A stretch of 64,000 nucleotides of DNA from Phascolarctos cinereus (lineage: Eukaryota > Chordata > Mammalia > Diprotodontia > Phascolarctidae), in the NCBI RefSeq assembly GCF_002099425.1, contig NW_018343992.1, forward strand, positions 2,372,001-2,436,000, in the 5' to 3' direction. The position numbers were made by a program, and so were the translations under genes. The notes under the pieces were generated by a model. That model did not search any database. It saw only the letters and a program-made list of their open reading frames with translations, and was not told the DNA's origin. How positions within the stretch are numbered: the first letter of the stretch is position 1; every line of letters begins with the position of its first letter. Shown one piece after another: positions 43,210 through 55,319 of the stretch.

Positions 43210-43532
43210 TGGTAGCCAATCAATCAATCAACAAGCACTGTCAGACAATGTCCTAAGTTCTAAGGAAAGAAATACAAAGTGAAAATGTTACCTGCCCTGA
43301 AGAGTATTTATAAGAAGTATACAGAATATATACAAGGTAACCTTAAGGGGGAAGATAGTAGCAGCTTTGGGGAACCAGAAAAGGAGACCTTCAAGATGTA
43401 GCATATGAGCTCAGTTTTCCAGGGATGCTAAGAGGTAAATGTGAGGATATAGAGCATTCCAGGGAAGGGGTACAGCCCTACAAATATGCAGAGATGACAG
43501 AGGAAGGGTCATGGATGAGGAATAACATATAA
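43210..43532 (-). mobile_element. L2 LINE fragment, antisense
   Basis: CAATCAATCAACAAGCACTG, GCTCAGTTTTCCAGGGATG, AGAGCATTCCAGGGAAGGGG, CAGAGGAAGGGTCATGGATG follow the antisense L2 order. Confidence 0.65.
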
Positions 43533-43534
43533 GC

Positions 43535-43835
43535 CAATAATGGCTTGAATCACACAGCCTTAATCACTGAATAGGTGTTGCCTCAGTCAAACTGAGACCT
43601 GTTAAAGACCTTAACTTGAAAAGGCCAAGGTCCCCCACTGCATCCTGGGCCATCTCCAGTTGTTCTGATTTATATCTCTGGCCACTGGACCCAGATAGCA
43701 CAGAGGAGAAAACTGAGGCTGTGACTTTACACAGCCCTCTCTCACTTAAACCTAATTCACTTGCATGTCACTGCATTGCCTCCCTGATGCTATGGTCTTC
43801 TTCGAGAAAGAAGGACAAACAACAATAACAACAAC
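43535..43835 (+). mobile_element. RTE-like (BovB-type) 3' end
   Basis: CTGCATCCTGGGCCATCTCC, GGCCACTGGACCCAGATAGC, GCCTCCCTGATGCTATGGTC, then GAGAAAGAAGGACAAACAAC with an AAC-repeat tail. This is a familiar marsupial 3' end, related to the element at 61905-62640. A 70-codon frame is a by-product. Confidence 0.65.
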
Positions 43836-44529
43836 AGGTACTTAAAGGTTGTTCTGGATTCTAGTGAAGGAGTTTCTAGTTTTCTGCAGCAAGCAGCTAT
43901 TCCTATTGCTTGAATAGGCAAATAAGGTGGTGACTCCCTATCACCTCCAAAATTGTACTTCAGTGGAATGCTATATTCACTTTGAGCCAGGAAATCAAGG
44001 CAAAGTACATAGATTTTATGTCCTTGATTTATTTTAGTTCAGAAACACATTAAGGAAACATGTCCTGTGTAGCCAGTCCTAGTTATGATGATATGCAACT
44101 ATCTGCCCTGATTCTCCTCACCTTCTTACACCTCACAATGTGCTTTTAAAGGAGGAGGGGGATGTCAACAGCTGTGACACCCAGGGTTTGGGTCAGCTAT
44201 GTGGATGGATCTTAACAATTGCCAAGGAGAGATCCTTGGCCAGATGTCCGATGATAGTGTGTATGTGTGGAGGAGGGGTGGAGGATGAGAAGAGGTAGGA
44301 CTTTTAGGTGTGGTTGCTGCTGGAGTCCTAGCTAAGGAGGTCTCCTAGGTATTCTTGACTCCAAATCCAATAAGTGCATATTCTATTGTACCTTGTTGCC
44401 TTCCTAGGGAGAGAGTTAGAATGAATGCGTTTCATTAACTTGAATGATTACTTTCAAATGTAAGTGATTATTTTCAAATGTCTGCCCTTCCATTCAATTC
44501 AACAAATATGTATTGTGTCCTTATTTCAC
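43836..44529. other. mostly unassigned
   Basis: A reversed SINE end lies at 44345-44402 (CTTGACTCCAAATCCAATAA, CCTTGTTGCC). 44130-44330 is G-rich and unassigned. Confidence 0.45.
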
Positions 44530-44905
44530 AGAGGCCAGTGTGTCAGCTACAGAAATAATATAATGCTGGGAAAGAAAGATATCGGAGAGCCTTGAATTAC
44601 AGCCAATGAATTTAAACTTTACTCGGTAAGCACAGGAGGCATTTGAGCAGAGACATGTTAAATTCAGATCTTGCAGAATGTAAACTCCTAGAGGTCAAGA
44701 ACTATTCCATATTTGTTTATTTCTTGCACCTAATACTGTCTGGCACATAGTAGGCACTTAATAGATGTTTGTTGATTAACTGATTGAACTATGCATTAGG
44801 AAGGTTAGCTTGGCCCCAATGTGAAGGATTTAGAGTATAGGAGGCTATTTTAATAGTCTAGAAAGGAAGTAATAAGAGCCTGCTCTGCAACAGAAGAAAA
44901 TACTT
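44530..44905 (-). mobile_element. L2 fragment, antisense, split by a sense L2 3' end
   Basis: Antisense L2: AGAGCCTTGAATTACAGCC, GACATGTTAAATTCAGATC, then after the insert TAGGAAGGTTAGCTTGGCC and GGCTATTTTAATAGTCTAG. The insert at 44668-44792 is an L2-like 3' end in sense (AATGTAAACTCCTAGAGGTC, GTCTGGCACATAGTAGGCAC). Confidence 0.65.
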
Positions 44906-45199
44906 TGATGTGGGAAGGAATGATATTCCACATTGCAACCCTAATGCAATGTATAAAGTGCTAGTCTGTACCTGAATGGTCATATTGCCCCTTTATTTTA
45001 GAAGTGATGGTTACATTGCCTATATGGTTGAAACCTGCATATTAGTAGTATCACTACCATTCATCCCTGATGTGAGCTTTGCAAACCTATGTATGGAATT
45101 ATGATCAAATTTTGGTCCTCCTAATAAAGAAATTGACAGTATAGATAGACAGATAGAGGGAGAGAGAGAAAAATCAATCACTAGTCTAATGATATCACT
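44906..45199. other. unassigned
   Basis: A short (GATA)-like stretch at 45138-45160; otherwise nothing. Confidence 0.5.
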
Positions 45200-45725
45200 T
45201 CTCCTCCCTCCCTTAACCCTCACAAAATTCCCATGGCTCTTTCTTGCCTCGGAGATTAAATACAAGCTCTTATGTTTAGCATTTAAAGCCCTTCCCACCT
45301 AGTTTCAGCTGATCTGTATAGGTTCCTTCACATATTGCTCTCTTTCACACATTCTATATTCCATCTAAATTAACCTACTTGCTGTATCTCATCTTGCCAC
45401 ATCTCATCCCCCATCTCTGTGTTTTTGCCCAGTCTAAACATTCAAAGCCCTTTTGCTGGAATGCACTCATAGCATCCTTCAAGGTTTAGTTACGGGTCTA
45501 CTCTCTGCGAGGCCTATCAAGATTCTACCACGAGGAATTAGCTTGCATATATGCTTTGTATTTACTTATTTGGGGACACAAGCATGTTGTTTTTCTCCTC
45601 CCCTTCTACTCCCTGACCCCTCTCTCCCTCATAGTAAGTTCCTTAAGAGTAGAGACTACCTTGTTTTCTTTATATAGCCAGTGCATAGTGGGTACCTAAT
45701 AAATACTGACTGACTTGAGTGTTAC
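45200..45725 (+). mobile_element. L2 LINE 3' region
   Basis: CGGAGATTAAATACAAGCTC, CTCATCTTGCCACATCTC, TTTTGCTGGAATGCACTC, TAGTAAGTTCCTTAAGAGTA, GTGGGTACCTAATAAATACT. About 500 bp continuous to the 3' end. Confidence 0.8.
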
Positions 45726-46189
45726 AGTACAAACCAAAGAATGAAAAAGCACTGAATTAATTCAGTCTTGCTTGCTCATAGAAACAAATATGGCAGGTAC
45801 CAAATGAAAGGTTTAGAATAAAACAATACAGAAAGACAAAAAGAAATATTGTTGTACTATAATAAGAGAAGCTGCAACAGAACTGAAAATCTAGTGAAAT
45901 ACGTAATGAAAAAAAATCAGACCAGGAAGATCTGACAATAGTGAGAGAGGCAATCAATTATTTATGACCAGCTAGAGGAAGGGAGATTCCCCAAATTTGT
46001 GCAGAGATCAATGGAAGTTCCTCAAAGTTAAATTGCCTCATTTCAGTAGGTCTAATATTACATAGCACTTTCTTTTATCCAAGTTGATATTTTTAGAAAG
46101 GATTTAAATGTAGCACTAAGCACACAGAGCATCTTCCATATTGTATGTTCTTAATAGGTATTAGCTGATAGATTAACTTTATTAATCAG
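45726..46189. other. mostly unassigned
   Basis: Possible L2 3' scrap at 46115-46170. Otherwise nothing recognised. Confidence 0.45.
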
Positions 46190-47250
46190 TCAATCTTTCA
46201 CTGATTTGACTCATCCCCTCCCCTTCCTCATATCCAAGTTGCTTTCCCATGGATTCTACCTTCTACCTTCTTAATATATTTCATGTTTTTTTCTCCTGAA
46301 AAACTTCTTTCTTTATTGCTCTTGAGGCTACCACCATCCTCCCAGTCACACAGGCTTACAACTTTGATATCATACTTAACTCCTTCCTCTCATTCACCCC
46401 ACTTCTCCAGTTAGTTGCCAAATCTTGTCATTTCTACCTTCACAAAATCTCTTGTATACATTTCCTTTTGGCTAGTCATACAGCCACAGCCCTAATTCAT
46501 ACCTTTCTGATCTCTCACTTGGACTATTATAATATCCTTCTAACTCACCTCATCTCCCTGTCTCAAGTTTCTGCCCACTCCAATCCATACTAAACCATCA
46601 AGGTAATTCTTCTACATCGTGGGTCTGGCCATTTCAACTTCAATAATTAGTTGCCTATTACCCTATTACCTCCAGAATCACATATAAACTCTTATTTCTG
46701 TCGTTTAAAGTTCTTCATATCCTATCCCCTTCCTACACTTTTCTAGGCTTGGCCAACTTTACTCCTCTCCACGAGTTTTACAATCCAGCTATATTGGTCT
46801 ATTTGGAGTTCTTCAAGCATGATACTCCATTTCCCAATTCCATTCTTTTACACTGGCTGCCCTTCATTGTTGTGGACTAGATAGTAGTTTTGAATTACAG
46901 AAGGTATCACTTATGGAGATAAAGAAGCAACACAGAGTTGGACTATCCTAATGGCCCCTTTAATTTAGCTTTTTGATCTCCCTCACTCCTTTAAGGATTA
47001 AGCTTAACATTTAACCTTTTCTAGGAGGTCTTTCCTCTAGCTCCTAATACCCAATATCCTAATACCTAATACATATTTCAGATGTCTTTCCAATAGATTT
47101 CCTTCATATACTTGTATGTACCTAGTTATCTACCTCATGTCTCCTCCATTTGAATGAATCCTTTAGGATGCAGGCACAGTGTTTTTTACCTTCTTTCTAT
47201 CCCCAGTGCCTTGCATTGTGCCTGGCAAATAATAAATGCTTATTAAGTTA
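46190..47250 (+). mobile_element. L2 LINE, about 1.06 kb, sense
   Basis: Near 46360 the frame gives NFDIILNSFLSFTPLLQ and KSCHFYL, matching the L2 motif LGVILDSSLS...HIQSISKSCRFYLQ downstream of the RT. Then GACTATTATAATATCCTTC, CTTCTACATCGTGGGTCTG, and a 3' end with TTGCATTGTGCCTGGC and GCTTATTAAG. About 46876-46970 fits poorly and may be foreign. Confidence 0.75.
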
Positions 47251-47479
47251 TTGTAGTTACTGTTGTTGTTGGTGGTGGTGGTAGTGGTGGTTTCTATTCC
47301 CGTTGTCACTTCTCTAGTATAAGTCCCCATTACCATCATCCTGAACAATTATTGGAAAAGCTTTATAACAAGTCTTCCAATTTCTTTTCTTTCCAACCTC
47401 CAATTCATCCTATACTAATCTTTCTCATGCATGGATGAAGTCATATAAGTTCTTTTCTTAGAATCCTTCAAAGACTGCT

Positions 47480-47700
47480 ACTACAGTGGAGGACTCTGCA
47501 CCCAGAATCATGAAGACTTGAGTTCCAATCCAGCCTCAGACACTTATTAGTTATGTGACTCCAGAAAAGTCATTTAAATCTCTGTCTGCCTCAGTTTCCT
47601 CAGTTGTAAAATGGGAATAGTAACAGCACCTACTTCCCAAGACTCAAATGAGATAATACTTGTAAAGTGCCTGTGCCTGGAATACAGTAGATTAATGGAT
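47480..47700 (+). mobile_element. marsupial SINE
   Basis: TGAGTTCCAATCCAGCCTC, TCAGTTTCCTCAGTTGTAA, CAAATGAGATAATACTTGTA, AAAGTGCCTG. Confidence 0.75.
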
Positions 47701-47789
47701 GTTTTTTTTTCCACTTTCCCCCTGTTTAGCCCACTGAGTAGAGTTCTAACTAAGCATGATATTTCAAAACTCTTTGAAATTTAGTGCCC

Positions 47790-48775
47790 AATTCAACAGC
47801 AATTCAATATTACAAACCTTTATTAAGTGTCTGCTATGTATTAGGCAGTATTAGGGACAAAAAGATGAAAAAAATGGTGTCCCTATGCTTTGAAGGCCTT
47901 GGCATCTAACTGTGGGTACACAGCTAAATATAATATAAGAACATTCAAGACTAGAGGGGACATTAGCAACTGAGCTAATTAGAGAAGGTCTCAATGGGAG
48001 TGCACCTGAATTGAGCTTTGAAAAAAGAGTAGCATTCTGAAGTTCACAAAGACAATCATGAAGATCATTCCAGGCATGCAGCATAGTCTGTACAAATGCA
48101 TAGAAATAGGAACTGGAATGTGCAGTTCAGAGAATAGCCAATAAAACAATTTGGCTGGAATGTGGAGTTTGTGACGGAGTAATACAAATTAGATTTTTAA
48201 AATGTAGGATGGAGCCAAGCTGTGGAGAGCATTAAATGCTAGTCTGATGAATTTCTGCCTTATCTCAGAGGTAATGGGGAGCCTCTGAAAGGTTTTGAGA
48301 AGAGTGATGGATAGAGCTGTGCCACTGGAAGATTATTTTGGCTACCAAAGAAGGGAGAAAATGAAAACAGGGACACCAATTGAAAGGCTATTTCAGTAGC
48401 TGAGATAAAAGTTGATGAAAATTAGGGATATACCTAGGTAGGTGGAGGCAAAGGGATAGATATGAGGATTGTGGAAGGAGAATCAACAAAATTTCATGAC
48501 TTATTAGATGTGGGAGATGCAGAAAGGGAAGACTCTCAAAGATGTCTCTAAGGTTACTAACTGACTGAAAAGATCAGATGCCATCAATGGAAATGGGGAA
48601 ATTTAGAGGAGGGACAGTTGTAGGGAAGAACATAATGATTTTGGTTTTAAACAAATTTAAACAAATTGACTTTGTGATAGGGGCATGCAGGAAGAGCTGT
48701 CAGCAGTCTATTAACAATGAGGAACTAGAATTTAGGAGGGAGATTAGAGAAGACTATATGATTTAGGAGTCATTT
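47790..48775 (-). mobile_element. L2 LINE, about 1 kb, antisense
   Basis: TTAAGTGTCTGCTATGTATT, GATCATTCCAGGCATGC, GGCTGGAATGTGGAG, AGCCTCTGAAAGGTTTTGAG, AGGCTATTTCAGTAGC, CATGACTTATTAGATGTGGG. A 62-codon + frame at 48578-48766 is a by-product. Confidence 0.75.
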
Positions 48776-49919
48776 ATATTTAATTTGCATTTATTCTCTA
48801 TAAACTTACATATCTATATAGTACTCCTTCAGTCAAGAAGTTGGAGCAGATACTGAAGAGGAACACCTGTAGGTCAAGACAGGTATCCCCAGTGTACACT
48901 ATTTCATGGACTAAATGATCTGTGACTGTCTATTAGGACAATTTCCCTCTCCCTCATCCTAGAGGAAAGGAGGGAAAGCAGAAATATCAAGAAAAGCAAG
49001 AAGTGAGCTGAAGTTAGGGCATTTGGAGCTCCTGCAATACTCTAGCAAGAGTTTCAATGCATCACAATAGAGAGAGCTCACTGGCAGAGGTGTGGGGAAG
49101 CAGGAATTGCCACCAGTCCCTGTAACAGCCTATTCATCCTAAAAGATTCTGACAAAAAGCTATGATGAACTAGGAGAGGAGAACACTGTGACACCAATAC
49201 TGTGGCTTTATCATCAGAGCTGAATGACAGCGATACAACGTGAAGAAGAAGGTCTGCCCATTCTGCTTCAGAGGCAGACTCCGATGAATTCTAATATACT
49301 CCCATCCTCTGCATCTTTTTGTTATCTTCTCATTCTCTCTGGAAGGATGAATTTGTTTTTACCAATATGTAATAAGTCTGTTTGGGTTCTTTTTTTGTTA
49401 CTTGGTTCAAAATAAGCTATTTCTCTAAGACCAGATGGCCATTATTACTGTGATTTCTTTGTTTGCTCTTGGGGGTTAAGTAATTTTATTGGGAAGGGGG
49501 TAAATTGGTTATGACATAATGGAGAAAGAAAGATTTCCATAACTGCAGGGAACATTCTCGGCATGGGGGCTCAGAGCTAGACGGGAAGGATATATTATCA
49601 ATTCATATTTTATAGCTTCCCTGGAGTAGAGAAAGACTAAGTTAATCCATACTAAAAGGAAATTGGACACAATTTAAACTTTAGCAATCCTCTTTGGGGC
49701 TGGGGACTGGGGAAAGGGCTAGAGGTAGAGCTTCTAAGGTATTCAATGGGTTCATGAACCTTATGTCCCTCTCTTCTTTCCCTTTAGATTTAAGGAAACT
49801 CTTCCCCAAGAAGGGAACGAGTATCCAAGGGAAAGGGATGTTTTGTGAGCTAGGATGCTAGTAGAATTGGAGCATAGTTACTGCAAGTTTTAATTTTTGT
49901 TTAATCATAATCTGTTATA
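48776..49919. other. apparently unique sequence
   Basis: No repeat recognised in about 1.1 kb. Confidence 0.5.
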
Positions 49920-50042
49920 CATGTCTATGAGATTATGAGCTTCATGAGTGCAAGGACTGTCTTTCTTAAATTCTTATTCTTTTCCATCTCTAGCATAATG
50001 TTCAATATAAAGTAGTCACTTAATACATGCTTTTTTAAAAAA
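49920..50042 (+). mobile_element. L2 LINE 3' end
   Basis: GATTATGAGCTTCATGAGTG, CTAGCATAATGTTCAATATA, AGTCACTTAATACATGC. Confidence 0.65.
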
Positions 50043-50084
50043 AAATTAAAATGGATTAGAAATTCTGCAATAAAGAATCATAGA

Positions 50085-50275
50085 GACCAATATGAAAATA
50101 TGTTTAACATAATTGCACATGTAGAAACTATATCAGACTGCTTGCCATCTTGGAAAGGAAAGAGTTGAAAGAGAGAGGAAAAAAAATTTGGAACTCAAAA
50201 TCTTATAAAATGAATATTGAAAACTACCCTTACATGTAATTGGAAAAAAATAAAATACTATTTAAAAAAATTAAA
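50085..50275 (+). mobile_element. L1 3' end, 191-bp insertion with target duplication
   Basis: ACCAATATGAAAATATGTTT, GGAACTCAAAATCTTATAAA, AACTACCCTTACATGTAATT, A-rich tail. AAAGAATCATAGA occurs just before (50072-50084) and just after (50276-50288). Confidence 0.85.
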
Positions 50276-50475
50276 AAGAATCATAGAATTTATAAAAATT
50301 ATGTGTTTCTGATGGGAAGACATTTTAGCAGTCACTTTCCATCTATGTCACTAATGAGAAAACTGAAGCTCTGGGAATTAAGTGACTTGCTCAACAGAAG
50401 TAGTGAAAGGCAGAGCTAGAATTTGAACCTAGTACCTCAGGCTTCCACTATGATGCTCTTTCCATTGTATCAGAG
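50276..50475 (-). mobile_element. MIR3/L3-like SINE, antisense
   Basis: GAATCATAGAATTTAT start, TAATGAGAAAACTGAAGC, TTAAGTGACTTGCTC, TATGATGCTCTTTCCATTG. This is the element the L1 3' end landed in. Confidence 0.65.
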
Positions 50476-51690
50476 TCCCCCAAGACTGAAACTTCCATTT
50501 AATATTCTCTGGTTGTTTTTTTTTTAAAGAAGGAATTGTTTGTGATATGAAAAAAAATTGTGGTCTAGTGATTTATTTCCTCATTTTGACAAAGCTTATT
50601 TTTGCAGTGCTCTTTCTCAAGCACGATATGTAGGCAAAAGTCATTTTTTCATTTTTATCTTCATATATAGCTCTAACTGACTTATGGCTATCTCTGAAAA
50701 AAATCAATTGCACCCTCAAAATGACAAAGAATTGCTACCCCTATGCATATTTCAAGGAATTTGATGCATGTATGCTTTGAAGGCAATACCTACAAAGTGA
50801 AATTCATTGAATTGAATTTAAGATTTAACACTTGAAGAGTTACCTTGCAAACAGTAGCCTTAGAGATTATCCAGCTCAGTTCCTCACAACATCTGGAGTA
50901 ATGACAGTACCTTAAGGATTTGTGTAAATAGTCTTTAATGTGTCTTCCAGGAAGAAGAAATAATTTGTGCAAATTTTGAGATATTTGTTAAAGTTTTTTT
51001 CATTTTATAGCTAGGCCCAGGGGTGTACTGGAGTCAACTCTTATGTTTGAGATAGGTAATTGTTAATTTTTCAGTGTGAGCATTTACACCTCAGAAACCA
51101 GCAAATACTATAAATAAAATTAGATTGATTATTCCGTTGATTGTCTACACTTAAGAAAATGACCAGGAAAATGTTAATAAAACAGATTAAACTTAGAAAT
51201 GGGTTTATATTCCTTTGCTTCTTCCCTCAGAAAGTTGGTTGCTAATTTGTTGGCACACCCATGGCCAGCCCCATTATTTGATATATATGATCTCAACCTC
51301 AAATTCACATTCACAGTTTTAAAAGATTGGTTGCACCACAGTACAAAGAAAAACATAGTCAATAATTTGAATTGACAAATTATTGCTTCAAAAATAGCCT
51401 ATTTAATTCTCAGAGAAAAAGCAAAGAATTTCATATAGAATGGGAAGTGTGGTTACTGGTTCATCTACAATGTGCTATAGGCTCCTTGAAATTAGAAGAA
51501 CATTGAGAATGTCAACAAAAATGGCTGCTAACCATTGCTATGAAGAAAAAAAGCCTTATCACTTGTCCTTGTATTGTTCATATAAACACTGGAGAACTCA
51601 AAATTGAAAAATGTCATTTTTACTGATGGAACTTATTTTTGCATTCAATTTTATTCTAATACTGTTGTCAGAAGTAGTCCAGGTGAGCCT
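50476..51690. other. apparently unique sequence
   Basis: No feature recognised in 1.2 kb. Confidence 0.5.
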
Positions 51691-52425
51691 ATAAGATCAC
51701 AAAGGTGCCCCCTCAAACTTTATAATTTCTCAATTCTTGTGCCTTCCTAAATCACATGACGTACTCCTTCATTTCGCTGCAGTTACATATGGGAATGGTC
51801 ACACACTATATCTCACTATTACCTAGTGTTTTGCTTCCCCAATTAGAAATTCTGATAATCTGCTATGTGACCACAGCTTTCTATCATTCCATCTCCTTCT
51901 ATGCCTTACACCTCCTAAACCTATTCTTTGCCCTTTTTGAGATCTTCAGTCCCTCCACACTTTAATACTTCCTTGGGTCATTACCCTTCTCTGACTTCAT
52001 TTTTATCTTCCAGTTGCAACCCAATAGCTAACCTTTGCAACTAACAAAGACTGTTATTAACTTTCTGATAGCAGTTATCATCTATCAAATATCCTACCTC
52101 TTTGTATGTTGCCACTCATCTCTTGCCAAATCTCAATCCTGAATTAGTTCTACCACCTGCTTCATTCATTCCTACTCATAAACTGTTAAAGGTATCTTGG
52201 AGAAGTCTCACAACGGTGATGACTAAGAACATTACAGATTGATTCCCTGCTTTAAGTCCCACAGAAACTATTATAAACCTTTTCTTCTGTGTTCAAGTCT
52301 TCCATACCTTTCCCTTCTCCCCTTCCTCTCAGCTGAGGTCCTTGCATCTTATTTTACTGGGAAAATTGAAAACTTTTCTCACAATATAATCTACTTATCC
52401 TCTGCTTATCATAAACCCCTTGATA

Positions 52426-52429
<4 letters not shown>

Positions 52430-52475
<46 letters not shown>
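52430..52475. repeat. (TC)n microsatellite in L2
   Basis: About 20 uninterrupted CT units. Confidence 0.95.
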
Positions 52476-52478
<3 letters not shown>

Positions 52479-53019
52479 ACTCTCCCCATCTCCTCCTTTT
52501 CTCTAGTCTCCAACCAAGAGGAGGCCATATACTTATTAAGGCCAATACTTCTACATGTGCACACATGATCTCATTCCTCCTGTTTTCTTCAGCAGATAGC
52601 ATCTTGAATCATCATCGTCTGCATCTCTCAGCTCTTCAGCTTCTTGCTGTCAACTGGTTCCTTCCCTACTACCTTCAAATAAGCTGTTCTCTATTATCCT
52701 TAAAAAAGCTTTTACTATTTCCCACCTTCCATCCCCTTAATCTGTCATCCTAAAGCAAACTCCTTGAAAAAGGTGATTATACTCATTGCTTTGCTTCCTC
52801 TCTTCTCACACATTCCTCAACCCTTTGCAATCAATCTTTTAGCCTCATCACTCAACTGAAACTGCTCTCTCTTTCTAAAGTTACCACTGATCTCTCAATT
52901 GCCAAATGTAATGATCTTTTCTTAGTCCTTATCCTTATTTGACACTGTTGATCATCCTCTCTTTTTTGATAGTCTCTCCTCTAAAGCTTTTCCTGACACT
53001 ACTCTCTCTTGTACTAAGT

Positions 53020-53262
53020 GGGGCAGTGAGGTGATACAGTGGATAGAATGCCACACCTGGAGTCAGGAAGACCTCAGTTCAAATGAGGCCTCAGACACTT
53101 ACTAGCTGTGTGACCCTGGGCAAGTCACTTAGAACTGTTTGCCCCAGTTTCCTCATCTGTAAAATGAGCTGGAGAAGGAAATAGCAAACCACTCCAGTAT
53201 CTTTGCCAAGAAAACCCCAAATGAAGTCATGAAGAGTTGGACACAACTAAATTGACTGAACA
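53020..53262 (+). mobile_element. tRNA-derived marsupial SINE inside L2
   Basis: GTGGGGCAGTGAGGTGATAC head, CTGTGTGACCCTGGGCAAGT, CAAACCACTCCAGTATC, CATGAAGAGTTGGACACAAC. Complete. Confidence 0.9.
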
Positions 53263-53483
53263 CGTTCTCTCGGTTCTCTACTCTTTCTTGTCAAATTTCT
53301 CCTTCTTCATCTTTTCTTTTACTGACTCATTTACTTACCACCCCTATCTGTTCTACTGCAGTATTGTCCTATTTCCTCTTCTGCTTTTATATTCTTCCTC
53401 TTGGTAATCTCATTACTTCCCATGGATTTAACAATCATTTCTAGGCAATTAAATTGTTTATGTATATGCATATCTCTATTCAT

Positions 53484-53510
53484 CTATCCATCTATCCATC
53501 CATTCATCTA

Positions 53511-53576
<66 letters not shown>
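53484..53576. repeat. (ATCC/ATCT)n then (TC)n microsatellite
   Basis: A few CATCTATC units, then about 58 bp of pure CT. Spurious frames arise on both strands. Confidence 0.95.
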
Positions 53577-53579
<3 letters not shown>

Positions 53580-54219
53580 CCAGGCAGAATTGTCCCCTGA
53601 ACTTCAGTCTGATTCACCAACTGCCTAGTAGAAATTTCAAAGTGGATATCCCAGAGACATCTCAAATTCAACATATCCCAAACTAAACTAAAATATTTCT
53701 GCACAAACCCCACTCTCTTCCAGACTTTCCTTTTTTTTAATTGAAGGTACTACTATCCTTCTTATCTCAGGTTCATTGCCTTGGCATTTTCCTTGACTCC
53801 TTATTCTCCCACACCCCACATATCTAATCAGTTGCAAAATCTTGCCATTTCTGTCTTCACAACATCTTTTGCATCTGATCCCTTTTTCTCCTCATATTGC
53901 AAGTCAGTTAAGGGGCTCATAAACTCTAGCCAAGATTATTCCCACAGCCTCCTAATTAGTCTCCCTGGCTCAAGTCTCTGCAACTTCAGTCTCTCCTCTC
54001 TACTCCTGCAAAAGTAATTTTCCTTAAACACAGAGCTGACTGTGTGACTTCTACCCAATCAACTCCAATGGTTTCTTATTTCTTCAAAGATAAATTATAA
54101 ATTCTTCTCTTTAGTTTTTTTGAAAGAGTTTTCTAGGAAAATTAATATTTGTTACTGGGCAACACTTAAGTGACCAATGTGTAAGGAGTATGCTAGCTTA
54201 AAAAAACATGGAAGGTCTC

Positions 54220-54492
54220 ATGCAACTAATGCTTTAAAGCTTTCAAAGCACAATTATAACACCTACTTCACAGGGTTGGTATGAGGGGCAAATGCAACAA
54301 CTCTGTCAAGTAGGTGTTATAATTTTTTACATTTTACAGATAAGGAAACTGAGGCTGAATGAATTTAAGTGCTTTGTCCACAGTTACACAGCTATTATTA
54401 GATGTGAAGCTATTAGCATGTGAGGCAGGATTTGAACACAGGTCTTCCTGACTCTAAATTAGGCACACTATGCATTATGCCAACTGTATATC
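54220..54492 (-). mobile_element. marsupial SINE, antisense
   Basis: AAGCTTTCAAAGCACAATTA, TTTTACAGATAAGGAAACTG, GGCAGGATTTGAACACAGG, CTTCCTGACTCTAAATTAGG. CAAGTAGGTGTTATAATTTT near 54309 repeats ATTATAACACCTACTT near 54254 in inverted form. Confidence 0.7.
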
Positions 54493-54539
54493 TCCTAGAC
54501 AAGCTATCTCTTAAAATGAGTCTTAATTAATTGGAAATA

Positions 54540-54690
54540 TGGGTTCTTAACCTAGGATCCATAAACTTTTAAAAATATTTGGATAACTTTTAATAGTAAG
54601 TACTATGTATTTTATTATATACATTTTAAATATGATTCTGAAAAGGGGTCCATGGATTTTACCTGAATGCCGAAGTGATCCCACAAAAAG
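54540..54690. mobile_element. hAT-like miniature element C, copy 2
   Basis: GGGTTCTTAACCTAGGATCC start, GATTCTGAAAAGGGGTCCAT, TGCCGAAGTGATCCC. Opposite orientation to 34468-34685, and shorter at the right. Confidence 0.55.
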
Positions 54691-54754
54691 TTTGAGTCAG
54701 ATGAAACATGATATTGATGACAGAGTGGTTAAAAAGTACAAAAGAAATATTGAT

Positions 54755-54782
54755 TGGATGAATGAATGAATGAATGAATGAT
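54755..54782. repeat. (GAAT)n short microsatellite
   Basis: About six TGAA units. Confidence 0.85.
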
Positions 54783-54794
54783 GTGTGGCTCAGC

Positions 54795-54992
54795 ACAGTA
54801 AGTACTGAACTTATAGCCAGAAAACATACTGGCTCTGCCACTTGTATTAGCCATATGATTTTGCACAAGTCATCTAGTTTCCTTAAGCTTCAGTTTCTTT
54901 ATGCACAAAATTTGTGTGGGGATGGGTGGAGATGAAGTGGGAGACATAGAAGATGTCTAAATTCCCTTTCAATTCTAATATTTTATGAATAT
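54795..54992 (+). mobile_element. MIR3-like SINE
   Basis: ACTGGCTCTGCCACTTG, TTTTGCACAAGTCATCTAG, TTCAGTTTCTTTATGCAC, TTCAATTCTAATATTTTATG tail. Confidence 0.6.
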
Positions 54993-55256
54993 ATTAATGG
55001 ATCAAAAAGACAAATTATACACAAATCCACAGTTTTCTTTATGCTTCCCCAAAGTATATATCTCAAGGTTCCAGACTCACTGAGTACTACGTACAGAACT
55101 GATTGAGAAAAATCCCTTTTTTCCCTTTCCTATCTGATCCTAAGAACATGAGCAAGTACATCTTTTAAATTAAAACAATATCCTACTGCCACCTGGTGTT
55201 GAAACTGCATATATATATGGCACATTTTAATATTTATACACACTATGTTGCCAGTA

Positions 55257-55259
<3 letters not shown>

Positions 55260-55317
<58 letters not shown>
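55260..55317. repeat. (GT)n microsatellite
   Basis: About 29 uninterrupted TG units; the longest pure GT run in the window. Confidence 0.95.

Positions 55318-55319
<2 letters not shown>

Larger units (their letters stand above)
51740..54130 (+). mobile_element. L2 LINE, longest copy in window (about 2.4 kb), sense
   Basis: Carries an RT relic: TGAAACTGCTCTCTCT, then AAGTTACCACTGATCTCTC, and at 52938 a frame reading FDTVDHPL, the L2 RT motif. Further on come GATATCCCAGAGACATCTC and, near 53780, the post-RT region with CAACATCTTTTGCATC, CTCCTAATTAGTCTCCCTGG, CAACTCCAATGGTTTCTTAT. Stops and shifts are frequent. A SINE (53020-53262) and two (TC)n tracts interrupt it. The 3' UTR end is missing. 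Confidence 0.75.
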
